Positions 7,777 to 15,523 of a stretch of DNA of 64,000 nucleotides are shown here, in pieces. The notes beneath the pieces are model-generated. The model was not told the DNA's origin, did no database searches, and was given only the letters and a program-made list of their open reading frames with translations. Positions within the stretch are counted from its first letter, which is position 1; each line of letters starts with the position of its first letter. This DNA comes from Actinomyces oris (GTDB taxonomy: Bacteria > Actinomycetota > Actinomycetes > Actinomycetales > Actinomycetaceae), in the NCBI RefSeq assembly GCF_006546825.1, contig NZ_VICC01000004.1, forward strand, positions 372,001 to 436,000. The letters run 5' to 3'. A program made the translations under genes and the position numbers.

Positions 7777-8853
7777 ATGCGTCGTTACGCCATGACGATG
7801 ACGATGTCGGCGGTGTCGGTGGCCGTCCTCCTGTTGGGACTGCCGCTGGGGGGCGCCTGGATCGCCAGCGCGTTGCGCTCCGCCGGAAGCGGCGACCGGG
7901 TCGTCATCATCGGCACGGTCATCCTCACGGTTCTGGTGCTCACCGGTACCGCGCTCACGGCGGCCTCCGTGGTGGCCTCCCGGGTGTCCAGGCGCATCTC
8001 GGCCCCGCTCATCTACCTGGCCGCCGAGGCCGAGCAGCTCGGCAGCGGCCAGGTCCGCCCGAGGCTGCGCTCCTCGGGGATCGAGGAGATCGACCTGGTC
8101 CAGGCCGAGCTGGTGCGTTCGGCCGAGCGCGTGGCCGGACGCATCGCCGCTGAGCGGCAGTTCGCCTCCGATGCCTCCCACCAGCTGCGCACACCGCTGA
8201 CCAGCCTGTCGCTGCGCCTGGAGGAGATCGAGCTGCTCGCCGGCGAGGAGGAGGTGCGTGCCGAGGCCCACGCCTGCCTGGAGCAGGTCGAGAGGCTCAC
8301 CGGCGTCGTCGAGGACCTGCTCAAGGTCTCGCGCCGCTCCGGGGGCGGGACCACGGAGGCGCTTCACCTCAAGGACATCTTCGCTCAGCAGCGCGAGGAG
8401 TGGGAGCCGGCCTTCGAACAGGCCGGGCGCACCATCACCTTCTCCGACGAGATCAGCCACCCGGTCCTGGCCACGCCCGGGTCCCTGGCCCAAGTGCTGG
8501 CCACCGTCATCGAGAACTCCCTGTGCTACGGGGCCGGGACGACCTCGGTGAGCGTGCGCGGGGCCAACGGCGGTCACGCGGTCTTCATCGACATCGCCGA
8601 CGAGGGCGAGGGCGTGGCTGAGGACATCGCACCGCACGTCTTCGAGCGGCACGTCTCCGGCTACGGCTCCACCGGCGTCGGGCTGGCCCTGGCCAAGGAC
8701 CTCGTCGAGGCCGACGGCGGCCGCATCGAGCTGTCCCAGCGCAGCCCGGCCGTCTTCTCCATCCTGCTCAACGCCGTCCCCAAGTCCCTGGACCCCAACA
8801 ACGTCCTGCCGCAGGGCGCGCTGGTCTCGGTGGGCCGGCGTCGTCGCTTCTGA
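7777..8853 (+). CDS. Membrane sensor histidine kinase
   Basis: 358 residues. Two transmembrane helices (about 9-31 and 43-66) are joined by a loop of only a dozen residues, so there is no extracellular sensor domain. HAMP-like linker, then HisKA with phospho-acceptor His135 (SHQLRTPL), N box (VIENSLCYG), G1 (DIADEGEGV) and G2 (GSTGVGLALAKDLV): all catalytic motifs are present. Ribosome-binding site GGAGG precedes ATG 7777. Partner of the upstream response regulator. A minimal loop suggests it senses the membrane itself or a partner protein (inference). Confidence 0.92.
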   Translation: MRRYAMTMTMSAVSVAVLLLGLPLGGAWIASALRSAGSGDRVVIIGTVILTVLVLTGTALTAASVVASRVSRRISAPLIYLAAEAEQLGSGQVRPRLRSSGIEEIDLVQAELVRSAERVAGRIAAERQFASDASHQLRTPLTSLSLRLEEIELLAGEEEVRAEAHACLEQVERLTGVVEDLLKVSRRSGGGTTEALHLKDIFAQQREEWEPAFEQAGRTITFSDEISHPVLATPGSLAQVLATVIENSLCYGAGTTSVSVRGANGGHAVFIDIADEGEGVAEDIAPHVFERHVSGYGSTGVGLALAKDLVEADGGRIELSQRSPAVFSILLNAVPKSLDPNNVLPQGALVSVGRRRRF

Positions 8854-8904
8854 GTCGCCGCTGAACCCTCGCGCGACGGAGAGGTGAGGGCTGAGAGGCG
8901 GGCG

Positions 8905-9618
8905 TCAGGAGTTCTGGCGGCGGGACTTGATGACCTTTGAGATGGCGGAGGCGAGCATCGGCGCCACCGAGATGAAGACGATGACAAGGATCATCGTGTC
9001 GATGTTCTCCCGGATCCACTCGAAGGATCCCAGGAAGTAGCCCAGCCAGGTGATGCCGAAGGCCCAGAAGGTGGCGCCCAGGATGTTGAAGGTGATGAAG
9101 TGGCGGTAGCGCATCTTGCCGACGCCGGCGATGACGGGCGTGAAGGTGCGCACGATCGGCACGAACTGGGCCAGGGTGACGGCCTTGCCGCCGTGGCGCT
9201 CGAAGAACTCTGAGGTGCGCTCCACGTACTCCTGCTTGAACAGACGGGAGTCGGGCTTGTTGAAGACCGCCGGCCCCGCCTTGCGGCCGATGAGGTAGCC
9301 GGTCTGGTTGCCGGCGACGGCGGCGAGCCATACGAGGGGGGCCGCCACCCAGATGTGTACGCCGATAGCGCCGGTGCCCACGAACATCCCCAGCGTGAAG
9401 AGCAAGGAGTCGCCCGGCAGGAAGAAGCCGATGAGCAGGCCGGTCTCGGCGAAGATGACGAGCATGACGCCGAGGATGGCCCAGGGGCCGAACCACTTGA
9501 CGATGGTCGTGATGAGGTTGGCGGCGTCGAGCCACTCGGGGCCGAGCATCGGTGCGTGGACTAAGGGGAGGGCTGTGGGCAGGTTCAGCGCCGGTGCGAA
9601 GGCGTTCAGGGCAGTCAC
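8905..9618 (-). CDS. DedA-family membrane protein
   Basis: 237 residues with about five hydrophobic segments. The VTT/DedA signature is clear: ETGLLIGFFLPGDSLLFTLG, the GRKAGPAVF region, and FVPIVRTFTPVIAGVGKMRYRHF with the conserved Arg and Pro residues. DedA proteins are inner-membrane lipid transporters/scramblases; family members recycle polyprenyl phosphate carrier or phosphatidylethanolamine. Beside glycan genes a role in carrier lipid recycling is attractive but unproven. GTG 9618 lies 6 nt from a TAGCCT hexamer. Confidence 0.9.
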   Translation of the reverse strand: MTALNAFAPALNLPTALPLVHAPMLGPEWLDAANLITTIVKWFGPWAILGVMLVIFAETGLLIGFFLPGDSLLFTLGMFVGTGAIGVHIWVAAPLVWLAAVAGNQTGYLIGRKAGPAVFNKPDSRLFKQEYVERTSEFFERHGGKAVTLAQFVPIVRTFTPVIAGVGKMRYRHFITFNILGATFWAFGITWLGYFLGSFEWIRENIDTMILVIVFISVAPMLASAISKVIKSRRQNS

Positions 9619-9624
9619 CGTGCA

Positions 9625-9630
9625 AGGCTA
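9625..9630 (-). promoter_or_regulatory. -10 hexamer TAGCCT, leaderless start of dedA
   Basis: On the minus strand TAGCCT ends 6 nt before GTG 9618. Confidence 0.5.
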
Positions 9631-9729
9631 AACGGTGTCCCGGCGGCCATGCCGTGAGAGTGATCCCCTCGGGGCTGTGGCATCGGGCACCCCTCAGGCC
9701 GCTGCCAACCGGGCCGGTCTTGTTGGGCC

Positions 9730-10281
9730 TCAGGGGCGAGTTGAGACGGGAACGGCCGAAGACACGGCCTCGCCGCCTGCCTGCCCCTGGGTGTCGGTGC
9801 TGTCGGTGTCGTCGTCGGGGGAGTGGTCCTTGTGCCCGGTGAAGACGATGTAGTGGTAGAAGACGAAGCGGAATGCTGTCCCCAGGCCGAAACCGACGAC
9901 GTAGGCGGCGACGTTGTCCGCCAGCGGGGAGGTCAGCCCCAGGACGTGGTGGGTGAACAGCAGGCAGAACTGTGTGATGGCGATGCCGCCCAGGTTGGCC
10001 AGGACGAACAGTGTGGCCTCGCGGGCGACGTTCTTCTGGGTGCGACCCCGGTAGGTCCAGTAGCGGTTCGCGATCCACGAGAAGACGGTCGCGGTCGAGG
10101 AGGCCAGCAGCTGGGCGGAGTTGGGGTGACCGGAGAGGACACCGGTGGGGCCGTGCTGGAGCAGGTTGAACAGGCCGACGTCGATCACGTAGGCCGCGGC
10201 GCCCACCATGCCGAACTGCATGAACTCCTTGACGAGTGCGATGAGCCTCTGGGTCAAGGAGTTGCCGGAGGAGCGCGTCAT
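9730..10281 (-). CDS. GtrA-family membrane protein
   Basis: 183 residues with four predicted transmembrane helices starting at FMQFGMVGAAAYVIDVGLF, the GtrA signature, and a charged, Asp/Ser-rich C-terminal tail of about 40 residues. GtrA proteins are thought to flip polyprenyl-phosphate-linked monosaccharides for surface glycan decoration. ATG 10281 is preferred over ATG 10290 because a TAGGAT hexamer lies 7 nt from the former and overlaps the latter. A second GtrA protein is at 46726. Confidence 0.88.
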   Translation of the reverse strand: MTRSSGNSLTQRLIALVKEFMQFGMVGAAAYVIDVGLFNLLQHGPTGVLSGHPNSAQLLASSTATVFSWIANRYWTYRGRTQKNVAREATLFVLANLGGIAITQFCLLFTHHVLGLTSPLADNVAAYVVGFGLGTAFRFVFYHYIVFTGHKDHSPDDDTDSTDTQGQAGGEAVSSAVPVSTRP

Positions 10282-10288
10282 GGCGGGC

Positions 10289-10294
10289 ATCCTA
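10289..10294 (-). promoter_or_regulatory. -10 hexamer TAGGAT, leaderless start of gtrA-like gene
   Basis: On the minus strand TAGGAT ends 7 nt before ATG 10281. Confidence 0.5.
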
Positions 10295-10330
10295 TGTCGA
10301 TCACAGTCAGGTCACGCAAGCCGGGGCCGC

Positions 10331-11602
10331 TCACGGCACCCAGTGAACACTGACGCTGCCCAGGTCCCACACCCACGAGACCCACAGCAGCTGGCCGGTG
10401 ACGCAGGCCGCCAGCAGGGTCAGTTGCCGGCGGGTGGTGCCGGCCGCCGCGGCCAGCGCCCAGCCCGCCGGGGCCAGGGGTAGCAGGAGACGCAGCACCG
10501 ACGTCGTCGGATCGAAGAAGACCAGGAGGTAGAGCAGGTAACCCAGGCACCAGAACCAGGCTGCGGGCCCCAGGGCCCGCAGGCTCGGGGCGCTCAGGAG
10601 CAGGCCCACCGCGACCAGCACAACGGCCAGCAGGGCCGGACCCAGGTGCGGGCCCACCCAGTCGCCCAGGCGGATCGCCCACTGCACGACGGGCGCCAGG
10701 TCCGCCCCACGCCAGGAGGTCTCGGTGGCGGTGTAGGCGTCCTGTCGGCCCGTGACCAGCCAGGCGATGACCGGCCAGCTCAGGGCCGCCGAGCAGGTGA
10801 GCAGGGCCAGCACCAACAGTCGCAGGCGTGCGCCTGGCGCCTGCGGGGCGTGGCCGGGCACCAGACGCGCGAACCAGGTGGGCGGGACCCAGCCGCGGTC
10901 GCAGGCCACCTCCCAGGCCCACCACAGCCCCAGCGCCGCCCCCAGCGGGACACCGATGGGGCGGGCGAAGCAGGCCGCCAGCGCCAGGGGAATCGCCGTC
11001 AGTGACCGCCCGCGGCTCGCCAGCCACAGCGTCAGACCCACCAGCACCAGCCCCAGGGACTCGGCGTAGGGGACCTGGAGGACCGCGGCGCACGGCGAGG
11101 ACCAGACCAGGGCCACCGCCCACAGGGAGGCCCGCCTGCCCGCCACCGGTGAGAGCCAGCGGTCCATGACGACCGCTGCCGCCGCCGAGGCCAGGACCGA
11201 TACGAGGGCGGCGCGCACGTAGAAGGACCAGCCGGTCCAGCCCAGCAGGGAGGCCGCGGCGCTCAGTAGCGGCATGAACGCCCAGGTGTTCTGGGCCACC
11301 CGTCCGTCGCCGCCCACGGGCAGCCGCTCCGGGTAGCCCTCCTCGACGATCCGGTTGTACCAGCCCGAGTCCCAGAAGCGCAGGTGCTCCTCCCAGGACG
11401 GTGCGGCCCCGGCCCACGGGGTGGCGGGCGTGTCCTGGGCGCCCAGCCGCAGGATGAGGAGGGACACGGCGCTCGCTGCGGCCCAGACCGCCAGGACCTG
11501 GAGCCAGTGGTGCGGCCCCGAGGCGGAGCCGTGCGTCGAAGATGATGGCGGGGCATGCCGGGCGCTGGAGGACGCGGAGGACTCTGAGACGGGTGGGGTC
11601 AC
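10331..11602 (-). CDS. Polytopic membrane protein, GT-C/PIG-V-like glycosyltransferase
   Basis: 423 residues, about ten hydrophobic segments. After the first helix (WLQVLAVWAAASAVSLLIL) comes an extracytoplasmic loop with RFWDSGWYNRIVEEGYP; the WDSxWY pattern is typical of PIG-V-type mannosyltransferases (GT-C fold), which use polyprenyl-phosphate sugars outside the membrane. A VPYAES motif supports this. The frame extends antisense through purK, but hydrophobic protein starts here and a TAGGGT hexamer lies 7 nt before GTG 11602. It follows directly on the gtrA-like gene's upstream side, suggesting they act together. Donor and acceptor unknown. Confidence 0.75.
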   Translation of the reverse strand: MTPPVSESSASSSARHAPPSSSTHGSASGPHHWLQVLAVWAAASAVSLLILRLGAQDTPATPWAGAAPSWEEHLRFWDSGWYNRIVEEGYPERLPVGGDGRVAQNTWAFMPLLSAAASLLGWTGWSFYVRAALVSVLASAAAAVVMDRWLSPVAGRRASLWAVALVWSSPCAAVLQVPYAESLGLVLVGLTLWLASRGRSLTAIPLALAACFARPIGVPLGAALGLWWAWEVACDRGWVPPTWFARLVPGHAPQAPGARLRLLVLALLTCSAALSWPVIAWLVTGRQDAYTATETSWRGADLAPVVQWAIRLGDWVGPHLGPALLAVVLVAVGLLLSAPSLRALGPAAWFWCLGYLLYLLVFFDPTTSVLRLLLPLAPAGWALAAAAGTTRRQLTLLAACVTGQLLWVSWVWDLGSVSVHWVP

Positions 11603-11609
11603 GGCCCCC

Positions 11610-11662
11610 ACCCTACGGTCTGGACCTGTGCGCGGTGAGGATGAGCGACATGCGGGTAGCCT
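11610..11662. promoter_or_regulatory. Divergent leaderless promoters, GT-C-like gene and purK
   Basis: Minus strand TAGGGT at 11610-11615, 7 nt before GTG 11602; plus strand TAGCCT at 11657-11662, 6 nt before GTG 11669. No ribosome-binding site precedes either codon. Confidence 0.55.
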
Positions 11663-11668
11663 TGGGGC

Positions 11669-12964
11669 GTGAGCGCACCCATCGTCGCCGTGATCGGAGG
11701 CGGGCAGCTGGCCCGCATGATGCAGGAGGAGGCCAGTGCTCTGGGGATTCACCTCAGGGCGCTGGTGGAGGCCGCGGACGGGTCCACCGGACAGGTGACC
11801 CCGGACGCCCCCGTCGGAGCCGCCGACGACGAGGCTGCCGTACGCGCCGTCGTCACCGGGGACGGTAGTGACAGGCCCGCAGGTGGGCCGGCCTCGGTCC
11901 TCACCTTCGAGCACGAGCACCAGGACTCGGCCCTCCTGGAGAGGCTCCAGGCCGAGGGGGTCAGTGTCCAGCCCACCCCGCAGGCCCTGACCCTGGCCCG
12001 CGACAAGCTCGCCATGCGGAGGAAGATGAGCGGGGCCGGGCTCCCGCAGCCCGCCTGGGCGGAGATCGGCGGGCCGCAGCAGGAGAGCGCCGAGCAGATG
12101 GTCGACGCCATTGAGGCCTTCGCCGTCGAGCACGGCTGGCCAGTGGTCCTCAAGACGCCGCGTGGAGGCTATGACGGCCACGGGGTGCTGCTGGTGCGCA
12201 GCGCCGAGTCCCTGCGCCAGGGCGAGGCGGCCGAGTGGATCGCCTCGGTGGCGCGCGCCCGAGCTGGCCAGGGCGACGGCCGCGGGGCCGGCGGGGGAGG
12301 CAGCCTCGGAGGAGCAGCGGTGACCAGTCTCCTGGTGGAGCAGGCGATCCCCTTCACTCGCGAGCTCGCTGTCCTGCTGGCCCGCACCCCCAGCGGGCAG
12401 GTGTCGGTGTGGCCGGTGGCCCAGACGGTCCAGGAGGACGGCATGTGCGCTGAGGTCCTGGCGCCGGCACCAGGTCTCGACTCGACCGCCGTCGAGGAGG
12501 CCGAGCTCATCGGCCGCACGGTCGCCGAGCACGCCGGGGTGACCGGGGTGCTCGCCGTCGAGCTCTTCGCCGTGGAGACCTTCGGGGAGCCCACGCGCCT
12601 GTACGTCAACGAGCTGGCGATGCGCCCCCACAACTCCGGTCACTGGACCCAGGACGGGGCCGTCACCAGCCAGTTCGCCCAGCACCTGCGGGCGGTTCTC
12701 GACCTGCCGCTGGGCGCCACGGAGGCCACGGCGCCCACCACCGTCATGGTCAACCTCATCGGCGGCCGGCGCGAGCCGGGGCCCGATTCCCTGGCCCGGG
12801 CCATGGCCGCTCATCCCGAGGCCCGCATCCACCTCTACGGCAAGCAGTGGCGAGCGGGCCGCAAGCTCGGGCACGTCACCATGACGGTCGGTCCGGACCA
12901 GGAGGTCGCCGACGTCGTCGAGCAGGCGCGCGGGGCCGTCGCCATCCTGCGCGGTGACGCCTGA
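11669..12964 (+). CDS. purK: N5-carboxyaminoimidazole ribonucleotide synthase
   Basis: 431-residue ATP-grasp enzyme converting AIR, bicarbonate and ATP to N5-CAIR in purine synthesis. N-terminal [10 protein letters not shown], nucleotide-binding [14 protein letters not shown], the acidic catalytic region [11 protein letters not shown] and [14 protein letters not shown] are all family hallmarks. An Ala/Gly-rich insertion sits near residues 190-210. Somewhat longer than the usual 370-400 residues because of such inserts. Leaderless GTG start. Followed 75 bp later by purE, its pathway partner. Confidence 0.96.
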   Translation: MSAPIVAVIGGGQLARMMQEEASALGIHLRALVEAADGSTGQVTPDAPVGAADDEAAVRAVVTGDGSDRPAGGPASVLTFEHEHQDSALLERLQAEGVSVQPTPQALTLARDKLAMRRKMSGAGLPQPAWAEIGGPQQESAEQMVDAIEAFAVEHGWPVVLKTPRGGYDGHGVLLVRSAESLRQGEAAEWIASVARARAGQGDGRGAGGGGSLGGAAVTSLLVEQAIPFTRELAVLLARTPSGQVSVWPVAQTVQEDGMCAEVLAPAPGLDSTAVEEAELIGRTVAEHAGVTGVLAVELFAVETFGEPTRLYVNELAMRPHNSGHWTQDGAVTSQFAQHLRAVLDLPLGATEATAPTTVMVNLIGGRREPGPDSLARAMAAHPEARIHLYGKQWRAGRKLGHVTMTVGPDQEVADVVEQARGAVAILRGDA

Positions 12965-13038
12965 GCCGGACGCATCCAGACCGCAGCACGCAGGACACGA
13001 CAGAACACGGCAGGACACCGAAGACAGGGAGGACGTTG

Positions 13039-13590
13039 ATGAACGAGGTCAGCGCAACGACGACGGGCACGCAGAACGCGGGGCGGCCGGTGGTCGGCAT
13101 CGTCATGGGGTCGGACTCGGACTGGCCGGTCATGGGGGCCGCCGCCGAGGTCCTCGACGAGTTCAAGGTGGCCTATGAGGCCGACGTCGTCTCCGCCCAC
13201 CGCATGCCCACCGAAATGATCGACTACGGGCGCGCCGCTGCTGAGCGGGGGCTGCGCGTCATCATCGCCGGCGCCGGGGGAGCGGCCCACCTGCCCGGGA
13301 TGCTGGCGGCCGTCACCGAGCTGCCGGTGATCGGGGTGCCGGTGCCGCTGAAATACCTCGACGGCATGGACTCCCTGTTGTCCATCGTGCAGATGCCCGC
13401 CGGGGTCCCGGTGGCCACCGTCTCCATCGGCGGGGCCCGCAATGCCGGGCTGCTGGCGGTGCGTATCCTCGCCTCCGGTCAAGGACCGGAGGCCGCTCGC
13501 CTGGGCGCTGCCATGCGGGCCTTCCAGACGGACCTCAGCGAGGTCGCCCACGCCAAGGGCGCCGCCCTGCGCGAGCGGCTGAGTCGCTGA
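13039..13590 (+). CDS. purE: 5-(carboxyamino)imidazole ribonucleotide mutase
   Basis: 183-residue class I PurE, rearranging N5-CAIR to CAIR. Key sequence: [15 protein letters not shown] (phosphate-binding), SAHRMP with the catalytic His, and [15 protein letters not shown] 13039 has GGGAGG seven nt upstream; the TTG three bases earlier is less likely. Acts with purK in an operon. Downstream 13591-13646 is a short spacer interrupted by a transposable element. Confidence 0.96.
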   Translation: MNEVSATTTGTQNAGRPVVGIVMGSDSDWPVMGAAAEVLDEFKVAYEADVVSAHRMPTEMIDYGRAAAERGLRVIIAGAGGAAHLPGMLAAVTELPVIGVPVPLKYLDGMDSLLSIVQMPAGVPVATVSIGGARNAGLLAVRILASGQGPEAARLGAAMRAFQTDLSEVAHAKGAALRERLSR

Positions 13591-13646
13591 GATCGTGTTG
13601 CGGAGAGGGCGCCGGCGATCGTGTTCGTAGGGTAGGGCTCAAGGAC

Positions 13647-13660
13647 GTACCCCAAGGTGC
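13647..13660. repeat. Left copy of 14-bp target-site duplication
   Basis: GTACCCCAAGGTGC, identical to 14332-14345, directly abutting the left end (TGTGTTGTCTC) of the transposable element. Confidence 0.8.
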
Positions 13661-14331
13661 TGTGTTGTCTCATGGCTTCTGAGAGTTTCGGATGTCATGA
13701 CATCTCAAGACACCGGTCGGGGGTGGGTCTGCCGGTTGGGAGAGCTGCTGATTCGGCCTGTCGGAGGGGCTGCCCTGGTCACTGTGGTGGCTTCCGGCGT
13801 CGTCTGGATGCACTGCACGAGGGTGGGGTGCTACTGGAGGAGGGTCGGGTGCACTTCGGGTAGGTGGGGCCTTCGTGCAGTACGCACAACCCTTGGTCAG
13901 TGGATCCCGACCCTCGTGGAGCAGGCCGACTCGGGCAGACTCGGGGCGGAGCCGGCGTCGAACCATGACCACCGGGACCCTGTGTAGACAGCGGGCAGGG
14001 AGCGGTGGGGGTGGACCTGTGACGGAGGCGTCGGGCTGTGCCGTAGGAACCCCTGACTCACTCCTGCGCGGCCCGGTGTCCACAGCGCTGACATTACCGA
14101 GCCTGCCGGCGAATCACCCAGCGGAGATCGTTGGAATTCTGCGGTTTTTCCTCGGCGAGCAGTCCCGATTAGGGGTTAATGTCAGCGCTGTGGACACCGA
14201 CGCCCCACCAGACCTCTTCCCTTCGTCCTCACCCTCGCCCCCTGGGCCACCAGCCTGCCCCGGGTTCCCGCCCGAGCGGGTGTCTCAGAAGTCATGACAC
14301 TCAGATGTCTCAGAAGTGAGGAGACAACACA
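13661..14331. mobile_element. 671-bp non-autonomous transposable element (MITE-like)
   Basis: The ends are inverted repeats: both begin TGTGTTGTCTC (11/11), then share CTTCTGAGA, TGTCATGAC and GACACC over roughly 60 bp with interspersed mismatches. The element has TG...CA termini and is flanked by perfect 14-bp direct repeats GTACCCCAAGGTGC. No open frame inside looks like a transposase or any known protein, so it would need a transposase in trans. The right end carries TGTCTCAGAAGT twice (14281, 14306), possible transposase sites. TG/CA ends with a long duplication would suit IS481-type transposition, but the family cannot be named from sequence alone. It sits between purE and galE, about 118 bp before the galE start. 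Confidence 0.8.
14074..14199. repeat. Perfect 23-bp inverted repeat nested inside the element
   Basis: Arm 14074-14096 (starts CGGTGTCCACAGCGCTGACA) is exactly complementary to 14177-14199, with an 80-nt centre that is more AT-rich than the arms. No target duplication flanks it, so it is not clearly an independent insertion. It could fold into a long stem in DNA or RNA. Confidence 0.7.
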
Positions 14332-14345
14332 GTACCCCAAGGTGC
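14332..14345. repeat. Right copy of 14-bp target-site duplication
   Basis: GTACCCCAAGGTGC, identical to 13647-13660, abutting the right end (GAGACAACACA) of the element. Confidence 0.8.
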
Positions 14346-14437
14346 GACCTCGAGCCTGAGGATACGAACTCGTGAATGACGGGGAGACGACTCGTGGATC
14401 TCGCGTTCGTTTCTGTTCGTTTCTGAGCGAGTGTGGG

Positions 14438-14443
14438 TAGACT
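14438..14443 (+). promoter_or_regulatory. -10 hexamer TAGACT, leaderless start of galE
   Basis: TAGACT ends 6 nt before ATG 14450. The 92 bp between the transposable element and this hexamer contain no gene; the insertion left the core promoter intact but replaced everything further upstream. Confidence 0.5.
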
Positions 14444-14449
14444 GGGGGC

Positions 14450-15439
14450 ATGAGCATTCTCGTTGCTGGAGGCGCCGGCTACATCGGCGCGCACGTGGTC
14501 CGACTTCTCCTCGAGCGCGGGGAGGAGGTCGTCGTCGTCGATGATCTGTCCTACGGGACGCCGGAGCGAGTCAAGGGGGCCTCCCTCGTCGAGCTCGACG
14601 TCGCCAGCGGCCAGGCCCCCCAGACCCTCGCCGAGGTCATGGACTCGCACGGCGTCACCGCCGTCATCCACTTCGCCGCCCGCAAGCAGGTGGGCGAGTC
14701 CGTCGAGCGCCCCGCCTGGTACTACCAGCAGAACGTCGGCGGCCTGGCCAACATGCTGCTGGCCATGGAGACCGCCGGCGTCAAGCAGATGATCTTCTCC
14801 TCCTCGGCCGCCGTCTACGGCATGCCCCCGGTGGAGGTCGTTCCCGAGGACATCGACTGCCGCCCCATCAACCCCTACGGAGAGACCAAGCTCATCGGGG
14901 AGTGGATGATGGCCGACGCCGAGAAGGCCTGGGGACTGCGCTGGGCGGGCCTGCGCTACTTCAACGTCGCCGGAGCCGGCTGGGACGACCTGGGCGACAT
15001 GGCCACCCTCAACCTCATCCCCATGGTCCTCGACCGCCTCGCCAAGGGCGAGACCCCCAAGATCTTCGGCACTGACTACCCCACCCCCGACGGCACCTGC
15101 GTGCGCGACTACATCCACGTCAAGGACCTGGCCGTCGCCCACATCGCCGCCCTGGACTACCTGGCCGGCGGCCAGGAGATGGCCGAGCACGTCTTCAACG
15201 TCGGCACCGGCCAGGGCGCCTCGGTGCGGGAGGTCGTCTCCAAGGTCATCGCCTCCACGGGCCTGGACCTGGAACCCGAGGAGCTCGCCCGCCGCGCCGG
15301 CGACCCGCCCCAGCTCATCGGCAACGCAACCCGCATCGGCGAGGTCCTGGGATGGAAGGCCGAGCACGACCTGGACGACATCGTCGCCTCCTCCTACACC
15401 TCCTGGCAGGCCGACCCCAACCGGCCCCACTTCGGCTGA
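14450..15439 (+). CDS. galE: UDP-glucose 4-epimerase
   Basis: 329-residue extended short-chain dehydrogenase interconverting UDP-glucose and UDP-galactose (or the N-acetyl forms). NAD-binding GGAGYIGAHV (7-16), Ser118-120 region SSSAAVYG, catalytic Tyr143xxxLys147 (YGETK), and the GalE-specific DYPTPDGTCVRDYIHVKDLA. Length and motifs are typical. Likely supplies galactose or GalNAc units to the glycan genes that follow. Followed by a strong bidirectional terminator. Confidence 0.93.
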   Translation: MSILVAGGAGYIGAHVVRLLLERGEEVVVVDDLSYGTPERVKGASLVELDVASGQAPQTLAEVMDSHGVTAVIHFAARKQVGESVERPAWYYQQNVGGLANMLLAMETAGVKQMIFSSSAAVYGMPPVEVVPEDIDCRPINPYGETKLIGEWMMADAEKAWGLRWAGLRYFNVAGAGWDDLGDMATLNLIPMVLDRLAKGETPKIFGTDYPTPDGTCVRDYIHVKDLAVAHIAALDYLAGGQEMAEHVFNVGTGQGASVREVVSKVIASTGLDLEPEELARRAGDPPQLIGNATRIGEVLGWKAEHDLDDIVASSYTSWQADPNRPHFG

Positions 15440-15456
15440 GCGGTCCCAACACCACG

Positions 15457-15501
15457 ACGTGCGGGCCGGTTCCCCCTCTCCCGGGGAACCGGCCCGCACG
15501 T
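15457..15501. terminator. Bidirectional terminator between galE and LCP genes
   Basis: A perfect 19-bp stem (arms 15457-15475 and 15483-15501, ACGTGCGGGCCGGTTCCCC and its complement) with a 7-nt loop, in the 84-bp gap between convergent genes. Some T residues follow on the plus strand (GTTCGTCTT). Confidence 0.85.
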
Positions 15502-15523
15502 GTTCGTCTTCGGTGACTGAGCG

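Noticed and set aside
11603-13018. Continuation of the 10331-11602 reading frame antisense through purK
   Set aside because: The upstream part is antisense to a well-conserved purK, has no hydrophobic or family-like sequence, and a good leaderless promoter marks GTG 11602 as the start.
13670-14083. Open frames of 60-140 codons inside the transposable element
   Set aside because: None shows transposase motifs, a plausible start site or recognisable composition; they overlap in several frames as random GC-rich frames do.
14074-14199. 23-bp inverted repeat read as an intrinsic terminator
   Set aside because: The 80-nt separation is too long for a terminator hairpin and no U-tract follows.
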